64,000 nt of DNA from contig NZ_VMBG01000002.1 of assembly GCF_007559335.1 (NCBI RefSeq), forward strand, positions 1,108,501 through 1,172,500, given 5' to 3'. The stretch is from Rariglobus hedericola. Its GTDB lineage: Bacteria; Verrucomicrobiota; Verrucomicrobiia; Opitutales; Opitutaceae. Position numbers and translations under genes: made by a program. This document shows positions 43,163 through 51,062 of this stretch, one piece after another (the first letter of the stretch is position 1; the number at the start of each line of letters is the position of its first letter). Below the pieces are notes generated by a model. It ran no database searches. It saw only the letters and a program-made list of their open reading frames with translations, and was not told the DNA's origin.

Positions 43163-43869
43163 AATCCTCCTCCACCGCTCCGACTGCTCCTGCTGCCGAG
43201 GCCGCCCCTGTTATCACCAAGCGCCGGATTTTCCTCGTCGATGACCATCCCATCACCCGCCAGGGCGTGGCGGTGCTCATCAACCAGGAGCCTGACCTTG
43301 AAGTATGCGGAGAAGCCGACAGCGCGCCGAAGGCCTTCGATCTTCTTCAAAAGGCCAAGGCCGACCTCGCGGTTGTCGATATTTCCCTGAAGACGACCAG
43401 CGGCATCGAGCTCACGAAAAACCTGAAGGTGCTGCTGCCTGATCTGCCGATTCTGATCATGTCGATGCACGACGAGAGCCTGTATGCCGAACGCGCCCTG
43501 CGCGCCGGTGCCAAGGGCTACGTGATGAAGCAGGAAGCCAGCGAAAGCATATTGATCGCCATCCGCCGTATTCTCGCCGGCGAACTTTATCTGAGCGAAA
43601 AGATGAAGGAAAAGATGCTCCACCGCCTCGTGCACAATCGTAAGGACGAAGTCGTTTTCTCCATCGATACGCTCAGCGACCGCGAGATGGAGGTCTTCCA
43701 ACTCATCGGCAACGGATTCAGCACGCGCCAGATCGCCACCAAGCTTAACCTGAGCGTCAAGACGATCGATTCCTACCGCGAGCATCTGAAACTTAAACTG
43801 CACATCGAAAAAGGCGCCGATCTCGTTCGTCACGCCATTCAGTGGGTGAAAAGCGAAAACATCGTTTAA
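43159..43869 (+). CDS. NarL/FixJ-type response regulator
   Basis: The 236-residue protein has a receiver domain (IFLVDDHPITRQGVAVLI; Asp74 in VVDISLKTTSG; Lys in YVMKQEAS) and a LuxR-type helix-turn-helix (TLSDREMEVFQLIGNGFSTRQI, then LNLSVKTIDSYREHLKLKL). It is the natural partner of the preceding NarX-like kinase, overlapping its stop by 4 bp. It is one candidate regulator of the G/C-run motif sites, though nothing proves it. Confidence 0.92.
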   Translation: MKSSSTAPTAPAAEAAPVITKRRIFLVDDHPITRQGVAVLINQEPDLEVCGEADSAPKAFDLLQKAKADLAVVDISLKTTSGIELTKNLKVLLPDLPILIMSMHDESLYAERALRAGAKGYVMKQEASESILIAIRRILAGELYLSEKMKEKMLHRLVHNRKDEVVFSIDTLSDREMEVFQLIGNGFSTRQIATKLNLSVKTIDSYREHLKLKLHIEKGADLVRHAIQWVKSENIV

Positions 43870-43903
43870 GCCGCAGGGCTTAAATGAAGAGTAAATGCCC
43901 CAT

Positions 43904-43946
43904 GGGGAAATCCCCGATGGGGCGGCGGGGGGATTAACCCCCGTGA
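43904..43946 (+). promoter_or_regulatory. Tandem G/C-run motif before the sigma-54 activator gene
   Basis: GGGGAAATCCCCgATG (43904-43919) is followed by a six-G, ATTAA, five-C unit ending gTGA (43927-43946). Both point to the sigma-54 activator gene, whose ATG is 88 bp after the first unit. Confidence 0.6.
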
Positions 43947-43947
43947 T

Positions 43948-43987
43948 AAACGAATTCAGCCGGATTTAAATCCGGCTGAATTCGTTT
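43948..43987. repeat. Perfect 40-bp palindrome
   Basis: The two 20-base halves (43948-43967 and 43968-43987) are exact reverse complements with no spacer. As RNA it would form a long hairpin ending in CGTTTAGA, a weak terminator for the NarL-like gene; as DNA it could be an operator. It ends 19 bp before the next start codon. Confidence 0.85.
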
Positions 43988-44006
43988 AGAATGCACGCCG
44001 CAACCC

Positions 44007-45467
44007 ATGAAATTCGTGCAAAAATCACTGGTGCCAAGCCAGGCAGCCGGCAAAGAGTCCACGGATGGTGCGGTGCCTTTGACAGTTTTGATGATCGGCG
44101 ATGAAGCCCGCAGCCGGCGTTTGCTGGCCTTCGGTCTGGTGGGTGAAACCGATGTGGTGACCTGCATCGAGTCGCCCGCCGCCTTGGAAGCGTTGTCATC
44201 CCTAAATCCCTTTTGCGTGGTGTTGCTGGATTGGGAAATGAAGTCCACCGCCGGTTCCGACATGCTCGCCATGCTGCGGACGCTGGATGCGGAGATTCCC
44301 GTGGTGGCCACCGTAGCGGGTGAAAGCGTGGCGACCGTTGCGCAAAAACGCGGCGCGAATCGCTGCATCCTCAAGCCATTTTCGACCGAGGATCTGAAAT
44401 CACTTTTAAAAGAGACTGCCCGCGAGCCACTGCCGGTCGTAGCGCCTGCGCCCAAGACGCCCGAGGTCGAAGAATCCACGGGCGAACCGACCGCTGAAGA
44501 GACGGCCTCGCCGGTTGCGTTCGGTTCTCAAAGCCAGCCGATGAGGCAGGTGCTGCAGATCGCGCTGCGGGTTGCCCCGACCTCGGCGAACATTCTTATC
44601 CTTGGCGAAAACGGCACGGGAAAGACCGCGCTGGCCCGCGGCATCCATCAGCGCAGCCTGCGCAAGCGCATGCCTTTCGTCACGGTGAACTGCCCGTGTC
44701 TTCAGTCGCAGTTGCTGCAAAGCGAACTGTTCGGCCATGTGCGCGGTTCGTTTACCGGCGCGATCAACGATGCGGTGGGCAAGGTCGCGGCGGCGGAAGG
44801 CGGCACTTTGTTTCTCGACGAAATCGGCGAATTGCCGCTCGAGATTCAGCCCAAGCTCCTGCGCCTTTTGCAGGACCGCCAGTATGAACGCGTGGGTGAA
44901 ACGAAGACGCGTCAGGCCAACATCCGCGTGCTCGCCGCGACCAATCGCGATCTGCGCGAAGAGGTGAAGGCGGGGCGTTTTCGTGAGGATCTTTTTTACC
45001 GGCTTAACGTCATCACGCTCGATATGCCGTCGTTGCGCCGGCGTCCGGAGGATATTCTTTCGCTGGCTGAGGAGTTTCTGCGCGAAGTCACCCGCAACTC
45101 CGGTCTGCGCAAAAACCGCGCCTTCACGCCGGAGGCGCGCCAGGTGTTGATGCAACACCGGTGGCCGGGAAATCTGCGCGAGCTTCGCAACATGGTGGAG
45201 CGCGCGGCGATCCTTTCTGACAGCGATCACCTCGATGTGGCCGATTTCCCGATTTTCTGCGAAGAGGGCCAATCAGGCATCCCGCAGGTGGGCGATCTCA
45301 TCAGCCTCGCGGAACTCGAAGAGGCGCACATCCGCGAAGTGATCGCACGCACGCAAACGCTCGGCCATGCCGCCGAAATCCTGGGTATCAACCAAGCTAC
45401 GCTTTATCGGAAGCGGAAGCGGTTGCCGGGCTCGGTCGAAACCTTTGCCGTGCCCGAGGCGATTTAA
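44007..45467 (+). CDS. Sigma-54-dependent response regulator (NtrC family)
   Basis: The 486-residue protein has an N-terminal receiver domain (Asp75 in [12 protein letters not shown] near 123), a sigma-54 AAA+ domain with Walker [15 protein letters not shown] (in place of GAFTGA), Walker [14 protein letters not shown] and an R-finger region, and a Fis-type HTH at the end ([20 protein letters not shown]). Sensor kinase unknown. A long palindrome and a tandem G/C-run motif precede it. Confidence 0.93.
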   Translation: MKFVQKSLVPSQAAGKESTDGAVPLTVLMIGDEARSRRLLAFGLVGETDVVTCIESPAALEALSSLNPFCVVLLDWEMKSTAGSDMLAMLRTLDAEIPVVATVAGESVATVAQKRGANRCILKPFSTEDLKSLLKETAREPLPVVAPAPKTPEVEESTGEPTAEETASPVAFGSQSQPMRQVLQIALRVAPTSANILILGENGTGKTALARGIHQRSLRKRMPFVTVNCPCLQSQLLQSELFGHVRGSFTGAINDAVGKVAAAEGGTLFLDEIGELPLEIQPKLLRLLQDRQYERVGETKTRQANIRVLAATNRDLREEVKAGRFREDLFYRLNVITLDMPSLRRRPEDILSLAEEFLREVTRNSGLRKNRAFTPEARQVLMQHRWPGNLRELRNMVERAAILSDSDHLDVADFPIFCEEGQSGIPQVGDLISLAELEEAHIREVIARTQTLGHAAEILGINQATLYRKRKRLPGSVETFAVPEAI

Positions 45468-45480
45468 GCCGGGCGCGCAG

Positions 45481-46884
45481 TTAAAGCACAGGGCCGAACG
45501 GACGGACAATGGCCTCGATCCATTTTTGACGGAGCGGGCGATTGCGGAATTTATCCAGCTTGATCTCCACGGCGGAGTCATAGTCCTTTTTGAGAATGGC
45601 GGCCAGTTCCGCAGTGCGTTCGGGCATGTGAATCAGCACGTTCAACTCGAAGTTTAAATGCATCGAGCGGTTGTCCAGGTTCGCAGAACCGACGAGGAGC
45701 CAGTCGTCATCGATGACGCCGGCTTTGCAGTGATGGATGGCGGCATTGTATTCGAAGAGACGCACGCCTGATTCGAGGAGCTCTTCATAATACGAGCGTC
45801 CGATGTGGAGCAGGATCGGATGATCGCTTTTCCCCGAAATGAGCAGGCGCACGTCGACGCCTCGGGCGGCGCAGAGTTGCATGGCGGTCAGCGTGACGCT
45901 GTTCGGCACAAAGTAGCCACTGGTGAGCCAGATTCTTTTTTGCGTGTGGTTGAGCATCGCGAGAAGCGATTTCTGCACCGGCGAATGAATCGAGTCGGGC
46001 CCACCCGCCACCACGAGTGTGGTGAAGGGACCAGCCTGGAAAGACTTTGGGTAATAGCATTCGTCCTCGATATGGCGCTTGGTTGCGAAATACCAATCGT
46101 CAGCAAACGACTCCTGCAGCACGCACGCGGCGGGCCCGGTAAGCTCGATTTGCATATCGCGCCAGCCACCGACGGACGGGTCGAGGCCTTGGTATTCACG
46201 ACCGATGTTCATGCCGCCGACAAACGCGATGGCTCCGTCGATGACCTGAAGTTTGCGATGATTACGCAGGTTGAGCAGGTAACGCTGACGACGCGGGCTG
46301 ATGGTGAGAAACCAGGAGAATTCTCCGCCGGAATCGACGATGGGTTTGAAGTAGGATGCGGGGACGAAAAAACAACCGACCTCGTCGAGCAATACGCGGA
46401 CTTTCACGCCACGCTGCGCGGCCGCGACGAGGGCTTTGATGAAAATATCTCCCGTGGCATCCTTTCGCCAGATGTAGAACTGGATGTGGATGTGATGACG
46501 TGCCTCGGCGATGCGAATGAGCAAGGCGTCATAAAATTTATCCGCGTCGGGCAGCAGGCGTGTGTCATCAACCTGGGTAACCGGGATCTGGTTGAGGCGC
46601 GCGATTTGGGAAACGAGTGCGGCGTCGCCGGGACTGAGGGAAGGGTTGGCCCAATCGGTGTTCTTGCGGTGGGGCCGCGAACTGGTGAACGAGGCGCGAC
46701 GATGGAGCCGCTTGCGCTTTAGCCGGTCGGTGCCGATCGCGAGGTAGAGCAGGGCGCCGAGAAACGGAAAAAGTAAAATTCCCCACAGCCACGCGAGCGT
46801 CGCGGACGGGTGTTTCTTGCGAAACAACAGGTGGGGAATCGTGAGAAGCGAAAGAAAATAGAGGACGGAAAGCGCGATGGACAT
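45481..46884 (-). CDS. cls: Cardiolipin synthase
   Basis: The 467-residue protein has two N-terminal spans, then two phospholipase D half-domains. The HKD motifs are visible: NHRKLQVIDG in the first half, and HCKAGVIDDDWLLVGSANLDNRS in the second. It condenses phosphatidylglycerol (or related lipids) into cardiolipin in the inner membrane. The start lies 3 bp after a strong hairpin that encloses the stop of a small upstream gene, suggesting translational control. It is convergent with the sigma-54 activator. Confidence 0.92.
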   Translation of the reverse strand: MSIALSVLYFLSLLTIPHLLFRKKHPSATLAWLWGILLFPFLGALLYLAIGTDRLKRKRLHRRASFTSSRPHRKNTDWANPSLSPGDAALVSQIARLNQIPVTQVDDTRLLPDADKFYDALLIRIAEARHHIHIQFYIWRKDATGDIFIKALVAAAQRGVKVRVLLDEVGCFFVPASYFKPIVDSGGEFSWFLTISPRRQRYLLNLRNHRKLQVIDGAIAFVGGMNIGREYQGLDPSVGGWRDMQIELTGPAACVLQESFADDWYFATKRHIEDECYYPKSFQAGPFTTLVVAGGPDSIHSPVQKSLLAMLNHTQKRIWLTSGYFVPNSVTLTAMQLCAARGVDVRLLISGKSDHPILLHIGRSYYEELLESGVRLFEYNAAIHHCKAGVIDDDWLLVGSANLDNRSMHLNFELNVLIHMPERTAELAAILKKDYDSAVEIKLDKFRNRPLRQKWIEAIVRPFGPVL

Positions 46885-46887
46885 AGG

Positions 46888-46911
46888 CCCTGAAGGATCA
46901 GTCCTTCAGGG
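46888..46911 (-). promoter_or_regulatory. Hairpin at the small ORF-cls junction
   Basis: CCCTGAAGGA (46888-46897) and TCCTTCAGGG (46902-46911) form a perfect 10-bp stem. The small gene's TGA is in the 4-base loop and the cls ATG begins just 3 bases beyond the stem. No T-run follows, so it is more likely a coupling or attenuation hairpin than a terminator. Confidence 0.65.
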
Positions 46912-47068
46912 TGCGCGGTAGTTCATCAGCAGGAAGCTTTTTTACGGGTTCTGATTCCGACTTCTTCTTGTTTTTCGCGATCATCTTCTCGCGCTCTTCA
47001 ATCGAAGGATTCGCGGGATTGCCTACGGCATTCTGAGAGGCCTTCTGGAAAATTTGGGGTAGTTTCAT
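46898..47068 (-). CDS. Small hypothetical protein upstream of cls
   Basis: A 56-residue ORF, shorter than usual cut-offs, reads MKLPQIFQKASQNAVGNPAN at the start and has a basic middle (EREKMIAKNKKKSES) and an acidic/basic tail. It starts with ATG, uses codons like its neighbours and stops in the loop of the hairpin before cls. No signal peptide or membrane span. Function unknown; it may be a leader that couples to cls. Confidence 0.55.
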   Translation of the reverse strand: MKLPQIFQKASQNAVGNPANPSIEEREKMIAKNKKKSESEPVKKLPADELPRTLKD

Positions 47069-47108
47069 GCGGATAGATTACGCTGATATGCAGCGCTTGC
47101 CTATCGGG

Positions 47109-47681
47109 TTATTTCCCTTCTGCGGGAATGACCACTTCAACGGGCACGATCTGGCTGGCGCGTTGGTGCTGCTCGCGGGCGGAGGGCAGGAGCTTTTGAG
47201 CGAAGGCGGCAATCTCGGGGTTGTCTGATTTTTGTGCGGCGTCCTCATAGAGATCGACGAGGGAATCGAGCGCTTTTTCCACGCGCCGGAGGTAGTCGGC
47301 ATCCAGAGTTTCGGGCTTTTTTTCGTTCCAGGTTTTTAGATCGCCGGCTTCGCTGCGCACATCGGGCAGCGGCATGTGTTTTTTCTCGGCCAGAGCGCGG
47401 GTCTCACGTGTGGCCTCCCCAAGATCTGCCACCAGCTGGCGGGCGAGTGCCTTGATCTCCTTGGTCGTGGCGCGCTCCGCGACCAGCTGCGCGATCACGG
47501 TTTCGGTGTGATGGATTTTCAGGATATTTCCGATGAACCGGCGATCACGGCGCGAGAAAGCATCGGCGGATTTGTCGGATTTTGCGCTGTTCGTTTCCTG
47601 CGCCCCTGCAGAGCTGGCGGGCAGCGAGAATGCAAAAAGGGCGGCGGTAATCAGGAGAGGCAGGCGGGCACTGGTTTTCAT
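47109..47681 (-). CDS. DUF4142 secreted protein, second copy
   Basis: The 190-residue protein has a signal peptide (residues 1-27) and a helical DUF4142 domain: FSRRDRRFIGNILKIHHTETVIAQLVAER, ALARQLVADLGEATRETRAL and ADYLRRVEKALDSLVDLYEDA. It is a paralogue of the protein at 29581-30165. It lies 40 bp upstream of the small ORF and cls on the same strand, so the three could be one transcript. Confidence 0.8.
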   Translation of the reverse strand: MKTSARLPLLITAALFAFSLPASSAGAQETNSAKSDKSADAFSRRDRRFIGNILKIHHTETVIAQLVAERATTKEIKALARQLVADLGEATRETRALAEKKHMPLPDVRSEAGDLKTWNEKKPETLDADYLRRVEKALDSLVDLYEDAAQKSDNPEIAAFAQKLLPSAREQHQRASQIVPVEVVIPAEGK

Positions 47682-47709
47682 GGAGATTAGGAATGAGGAT
47701 AAAACAAAA

Positions 47710-47746
47710 CCCCTCGAACATCGCAGGGGTAACGATGCGCGAGGGG
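47710..47746 (-). terminator. Terminator of the DUF2934 gene
   Basis: CCCCTCG (47710-47716) pairs with CGAGGGG (47740-47746), with an inner CATCG/CGATG pair. On the minus strand the stem is followed by TTTTGTTTT. Confidence 0.75.
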
Positions 47747-47793
47747 CCTGAGGGGAGGGATGAGGCGCGAGGATGACGCGCCTGTATGAGGCA

Positions 47794-48072
47794 TCAGCGT
47801 TTGCCGCGTGCGGGAGCGGCTTTCGCGACCGCAGCTTTTTTGGTGGTGCGGCTGGGGAGCTTGCCCTGACCGGTGCTCTCGTCGAAATCGCGGGCGGACA
47901 CCGCAATCTTTCCATTGCCTTCGATCAATGGATCGACGCCCAACAACTGGCGTTCGGCTTCGAGCCAGATCTCATTGTCGCGACCCTCGGGCTGGCCGTA
48001 GTTCGACCACAGCTCGCGGGCGCGTTGCGAGATATCTTCATGGGAAGCTGATGCGGAAATATCGTTTTTCAT
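47794..48072 (-). CDS. DUF2934 domain protein
   Basis: The 92-residue protein carries the DUF2934 motif: HEDISQRARELWSNYG, EGRDNEIWLEAERQLLG. The tail is basic (TTKKAAVAKAAPARGKR). The family is small, cytoplasmic and of unknown function, often near stress genes. The ATG at 48072 is used. A G/C-run motif oriented toward it lies 77 bp upstream. Confidence 0.85.
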   Translation of the reverse strand: MKNDISASASHEDISQRARELWSNYGQPEGRDNEIWLEAERQLLGVDPLIEGNGKIAVSARDFDESTGQGKLPSRTTKKAAVAKAAPARGKR

Positions 48073-48148
48073 GAGCGGTTTTAGGAGATAACAGGATGAC
48101 GATATCAGCTCATGCAGATCGTTGGAATCAGGTCGCACCTGTATCCGC

Positions 48149-48163
48149 CATGGGGGATTTTCC
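48149..48163 (-). promoter_or_regulatory. G/C-run motif before the DUF2934 gene
   Basis: On the minus strand GGAAAATCCCCCATG points to the DUF2934 gene, 77 bp from its start, within a 98-bp gap. Confidence 0.6.
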
Positions 48164-48170
48164 GGGGATC

Positions 48171-48968
48171 TCAGCCCTGCAGCAGCGATTGAGCTCCGTC
48201 GATGAACACCTCGGTTCCGGTGATGTGCGATGAGTGATCGGACGCGAGGAACAAGGCGAGCTGGGCCACTTGGGAGGCGTGGCCGGGTTTACCCTGCGTG
48301 AGTGGAACCTGACCTTTGGGGAAGCGAACCGGCTCGCGAATGCGGCGGAGGTGCCTGGCATTCGTGTTGTCGCCGATGTTCGTCTCGATGGCTCCGGGGC
48401 AGATGGTGTTTACGCGGATCGAATGTTTCGCGAGCTCGAGGGCGATCATGCGGGCGAAGGCAACCTGGCCGGCTTTCGACGTGGCGTAGGCGCTGGCGCC
48501 GGTGTTGCTGAACATGCGCGTGCCGTTGACGGAGGAAACAACGATGATGGAACCGCCCTTTTTCTTCATCAATGGGACGGCGAGTTTTACGGTGAGGAAC
48601 GTGCCGCGCAGGTTCACGCCGAGGGTTTCGTCCCAGTCACTGGTTTTGATTTCCTCAATGGGGGCCCAAAGACCGTTGATGCCGGCGTTGGCCATGACGA
48701 TGTCGAGTTGGCCCCAGCTTTTTTTGAGCGAGGCAAAGACCGCCTTCATGCTTTTCTCATCGGATACATCAGCGACCAACGGGATGGCCTGATGACCCGC
48801 AGCGGTGATCTCACGAGCGGTGCTGCGTGCTTCGCGGGCATTGTGGGTCAGCACGCCGACACATGCGCCGGCCTCGGCGAGCATCAGGGCGGTGGCTTTG
48901 CCAATGCCAGAGCCAGCACCGGTGACGAGGGCGGTTTTCCCATGCAGGGTGAGGGTGGGCGTGTTCAT
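48171..48968 (-). CDS. SDR family oxidoreductase
   Basis: The 265-residue classical short-chain dehydrogenase has the cofactor motif TGAGSGIGKATA, ANAGING, the catalytic Ser in VVSSVNG and Tyr/Lys in YATSKAGQVAF, plus NTICPGAIETNIG. The C-terminus (SSHITGTEVFIDGAQSLLQG) is typical of SDRs of this class. Substrate unknown. It follows the DUF748-like gene by 19 bp on the same strand. Confidence 0.9.
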   Translation of the reverse strand: MNTPTLTLHGKTALVTGAGSGIGKATALMLAEAGACVGVLTHNAREARSTAREITAAGHQAIPLVADVSDEKSMKAVFASLKKSWGQLDIVMANAGINGLWAPIEEIKTSDWDETLGVNLRGTFLTVKLAVPLMKKKGGSIIVVSSVNGTRMFSNTGASAYATSKAGQVAFARMIALELAKHSIRVNTICPGAIETNIGDNTNARHLRRIREPVRFPKGQVPLTQGKPGHASQVAQLALFLASDHSSHITGTEVFIDGAQSLLQG

Positions 48969-48987
48969 AAAACGGCGGGGATTGGAA

Positions 48988-50163
48988 TTAAGGGCGATAG
49001 ATCTTGGGGCCCTTGGAGGAATCGGAGGCTGATTGCTTTTCGGCTTCCGCCGCTTGCCGCTGCTTCTCGTCCCAAGTGGGAAGCGGTTCGTCGTCACGAC
49101 CCTCCGGGATGGGTTGGCCGAAACCGTGCCTCACCAAGTGAACGATGGTGGACCAGACGCCGACTTTGGTTTTCTCGAAGTTGCCTGAGAACGGCACGCG
49201 TGTGGCAACCTGGTCGCGGTCGTCGTTTTTTACGATGGAAGAGACTCCGCTTACGATGCTTTCCCACATGCGGCGCCAGAGGCCTTTGTTTTCGTCGGAG
49301 ATGTTCTTGAACTCAACGTGCTCGATGAAAGGCTTCACGTAGCCGGAGAACGCACCGCCGGCGGCATCGACCTCGACGTAAAGTTGAAACACACCGGCGG
49401 AGACATCGACGTTGGCGTAAGCCTCCAGAAAATCGTTTAAGGCGACGAGATTCACATCCTGCAAATCGAGTTTGAGTTTGAAGGTGGGTTGATCGGCGAG
49501 GGGATCGCCTTGGGCGAACAGCTTGAAACGACCGTCGCCGATGGTGATGCCTTCCGCGCTGAGCACGGCGGGATGCGGGCCGGTTTCCACAGTCGGCGCA
49601 TTACGCAGGCCGGTGGTGATCACGTGCAGGTCGCGAATGGAAATATCGACGCGGGGCGTGCTGGTGGAATCGACGAAACTAAGTTCACCGCGCGTGATTT
49701 CGAGCTGGGTGATTTCAATCGGGAAAATGTCGGCAATGACATCTTGCCAGCGCCGGCCTTCTTCACCGGCATCGACGGGTGTGGTGGACTTGGTGAGTTG
49801 CAGTCGGGGAGCGACGAGGAAGATGTCGCTCACGAGACGTCCGTGGAAAAGTTCGCCCCACGAAATTGAAAAATCCACCAGCTCCGCGGCGAAGAACGGT
49901 TCAAGGCGGTCGTTTTCGCGTTTCGAAATTGAGACGCCGTCGATCCGGTAGGCCCCGCGGAAGAGCTGCAGATCGATGTCGTCGACTTTGCCTGAATAGC
50001 CTTCAACCACGGCGAGGCGTTTGTTGATCGCGTCGCGAATCACGAAGGGCAGGGCGATGCGGACGGCCAGCAGAAGGGCGGCGATGATACCGATCCAGAG
50101 CCAGAAACGCGGCCGCAATAAAAACCAGGAACGCAGCCGGTGGAGATGTGGAACGAGTGTCAT
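48988..50163 (-). CDS. DUF748-like (AsmA-type) envelope protein
   Basis: The 391-residue protein has one N-terminal span (LRPRFWLWIGIIAALLLAVRIAL), then long beta-strand-rich sequence with VEGYSGKVDDIDLQLFRGAYRIDGVSI and FAAELVDFSISWGELFHG. These match the DUF748/AsmA class of periplasmic bridge-like proteins. A short Lys/Glu-rich tail closes it. It is 19 bp before the SDR gene and is separated by a terminator from the upstream outer-membrane gene. Confidence 0.78.
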   Translation of the reverse strand: MTLVPHLHRLRSWFLLRPRFWLWIGIIAALLLAVRIALPFVIRDAINKRLAVVEGYSGKVDDIDLQLFRGAYRIDGVSISKRENDRLEPFFAAELVDFSISWGELFHGRLVSDIFLVAPRLQLTKSTTPVDAGEEGRRWQDVIADIFPIEITQLEITRGELSFVDSTSTPRVDISIRDLHVITTGLRNAPTVETGPHPAVLSAEGITIGDGRFKLFAQGDPLADQPTFKLKLDLQDVNLVALNDFLEAYANVDVSAGVFQLYVEVDAAGGAFSGYVKPFIEHVEFKNISDENKGLWRRMWESIVSGVSSIVKNDDRDQVATRVPFSGNFEKTKVGVWSTIVHLVRHGFGQPIPEGRDDEPLPTWDEKQRQAAEAEKQSASDSSKGPKIYRP

Positions 50164-50177
50164 GCCTTTAAAGTAAA

Positions 50178-50206
50178 GCGCCCCGCAGATTGGTTCTGCG
50201 GGGCGC
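50178..50206 (-). terminator. Terminator of the outer-membrane protein gene
   Basis: GCGCCCCGCAGA and TCTGCGGGGCGC form a perfect 12-bp stem with a 5-base loop; on the minus strand TTTACTTT follows. Confidence 0.8.
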
Positions 50207-50240
50207 GGATTTTTTTCGACGGTGAAAATTTCTACTTCAA

Positions 50241-50807
50241 TTAGAAGTTGAAACCGACGCCCGCGTTCCAGAGGACGGCACCATCATCGAAGTTGTCCTG
50301 GGCGCCATCGGCGTTTTCAAAGGTCCAGGCGTAGTTCACGAGGGCGAAGAGGAAGGTCTTCGGGAGGACGTAGAACTTGAGACCGGCTTCGAGGCCGGCG
50401 GCCCAAGTGTCGCTGGTATTTTCGCCGTAGATGGCGCCGAAGTTGACGCCGACGAACGGACGGAGACGGCCAGTGCCGAAGTGGTAATCGAGGGCGCCGA
50501 AGGTGGAGCCATCGAATTCGGCATCGCCGGAACCATTGGAGTAGTTGCCTGACTGGCGCACGGAGAGCTCAAGGCTGTCGGTCAGGTAGTGACCGAGAGA
50601 AAAGTTCACGCCGCCGAGAGAGTTGTCCAAGTCTTTGTTGGAAGCGCCGCTGCCGCCGAGGGTGAATTCCCACTCACCTTTGACCGCGCCGAATTCAGAT
50701 GGCTGGTAGGTCGCGACGGGAACGGTCTCGGTGCGGGTCTGGGCCGACACGAAGGTGGAGGCGAAGAGCAGGGACGCGCCTGCGAGGATCAATTTAGTCT
50801 TATTCAT
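50241..50807 (-). CDS. Small outer-membrane beta-barrel protein
   Basis: The 188-residue protein has a signal peptide (residues 1-22, ending TFVSAQ) and alternating strands typical of an 8-stranded barrel: GEWEFTLGGSGASN, FSLGHYLTDSLELSVR, LRPFVGVNFGAIYGE and FLFALVNYAWTFENAD. It ends in Phe (GVGFNF), as barrels recognised by BamA do. Role unknown. A G/C-run motif lies 113 bp before its start, pointing toward it. Confidence 0.82.
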   Translation of the reverse strand: MNKTKLILAGASLLFASTFVSAQTRTETVPVATYQPSEFGAVKGEWEFTLGGSGASNKDLDNSLGGVNFSLGHYLTDSLELSVRQSGNYSNGSGDAEFDGSTFGALDYHFGTGRLRPFVGVNFGAIYGENTSDTWAAGLEAGLKFYVLPKTFLFALVNYAWTFENADGAQDNFDDGAVLWNAGVGFNF

Positions 50808-50919
50808 TTTGAGTTTTGTTTGGGTTTGTTTGGTCGTCCCCAGGTCGAGGACTTCATCACGTTTTGGCGGGCTCAACGGCTGCGCAATTCGCAATCGATT
50901 CCATTCATACCTAACGTGG

Positions 50920-50937
50920 CATGGGGGCGTTTTCCTA
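50920..50937 (-). promoter_or_regulatory. G/C-run motif before the outer-membrane protein gene
   Basis: On the minus strand TAGGAAAACGCCCCCATG points to the barrel gene, 113 bp from its start. It sits in a 255-bp gap that also holds the next terminator. Confidence 0.55.
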
Positions 50938-50960
50938 GGGACGCCTCGGGTGGAAAATAA

Positions 50961-50989
50961 AAAACCGCGACGATGAGCGTCGCGGTTTT
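50961..50989 (-). terminator. Terminator of the glycine-zipper/H1-like gene
   Basis: AAAACCGCGACG and CGTCGCGGTTTT form a perfect stem around a 5-base loop; on the minus strand it continues TTATTTT. Confidence 0.85.
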
Positions 50990-51062
50990 ATGGGGGAACC
51001 GGATGGTTCCCAGAGGAGATTTGAGAAAGGTTTTTTCGTGGAAGATTCCTCTATGCCAAAGT

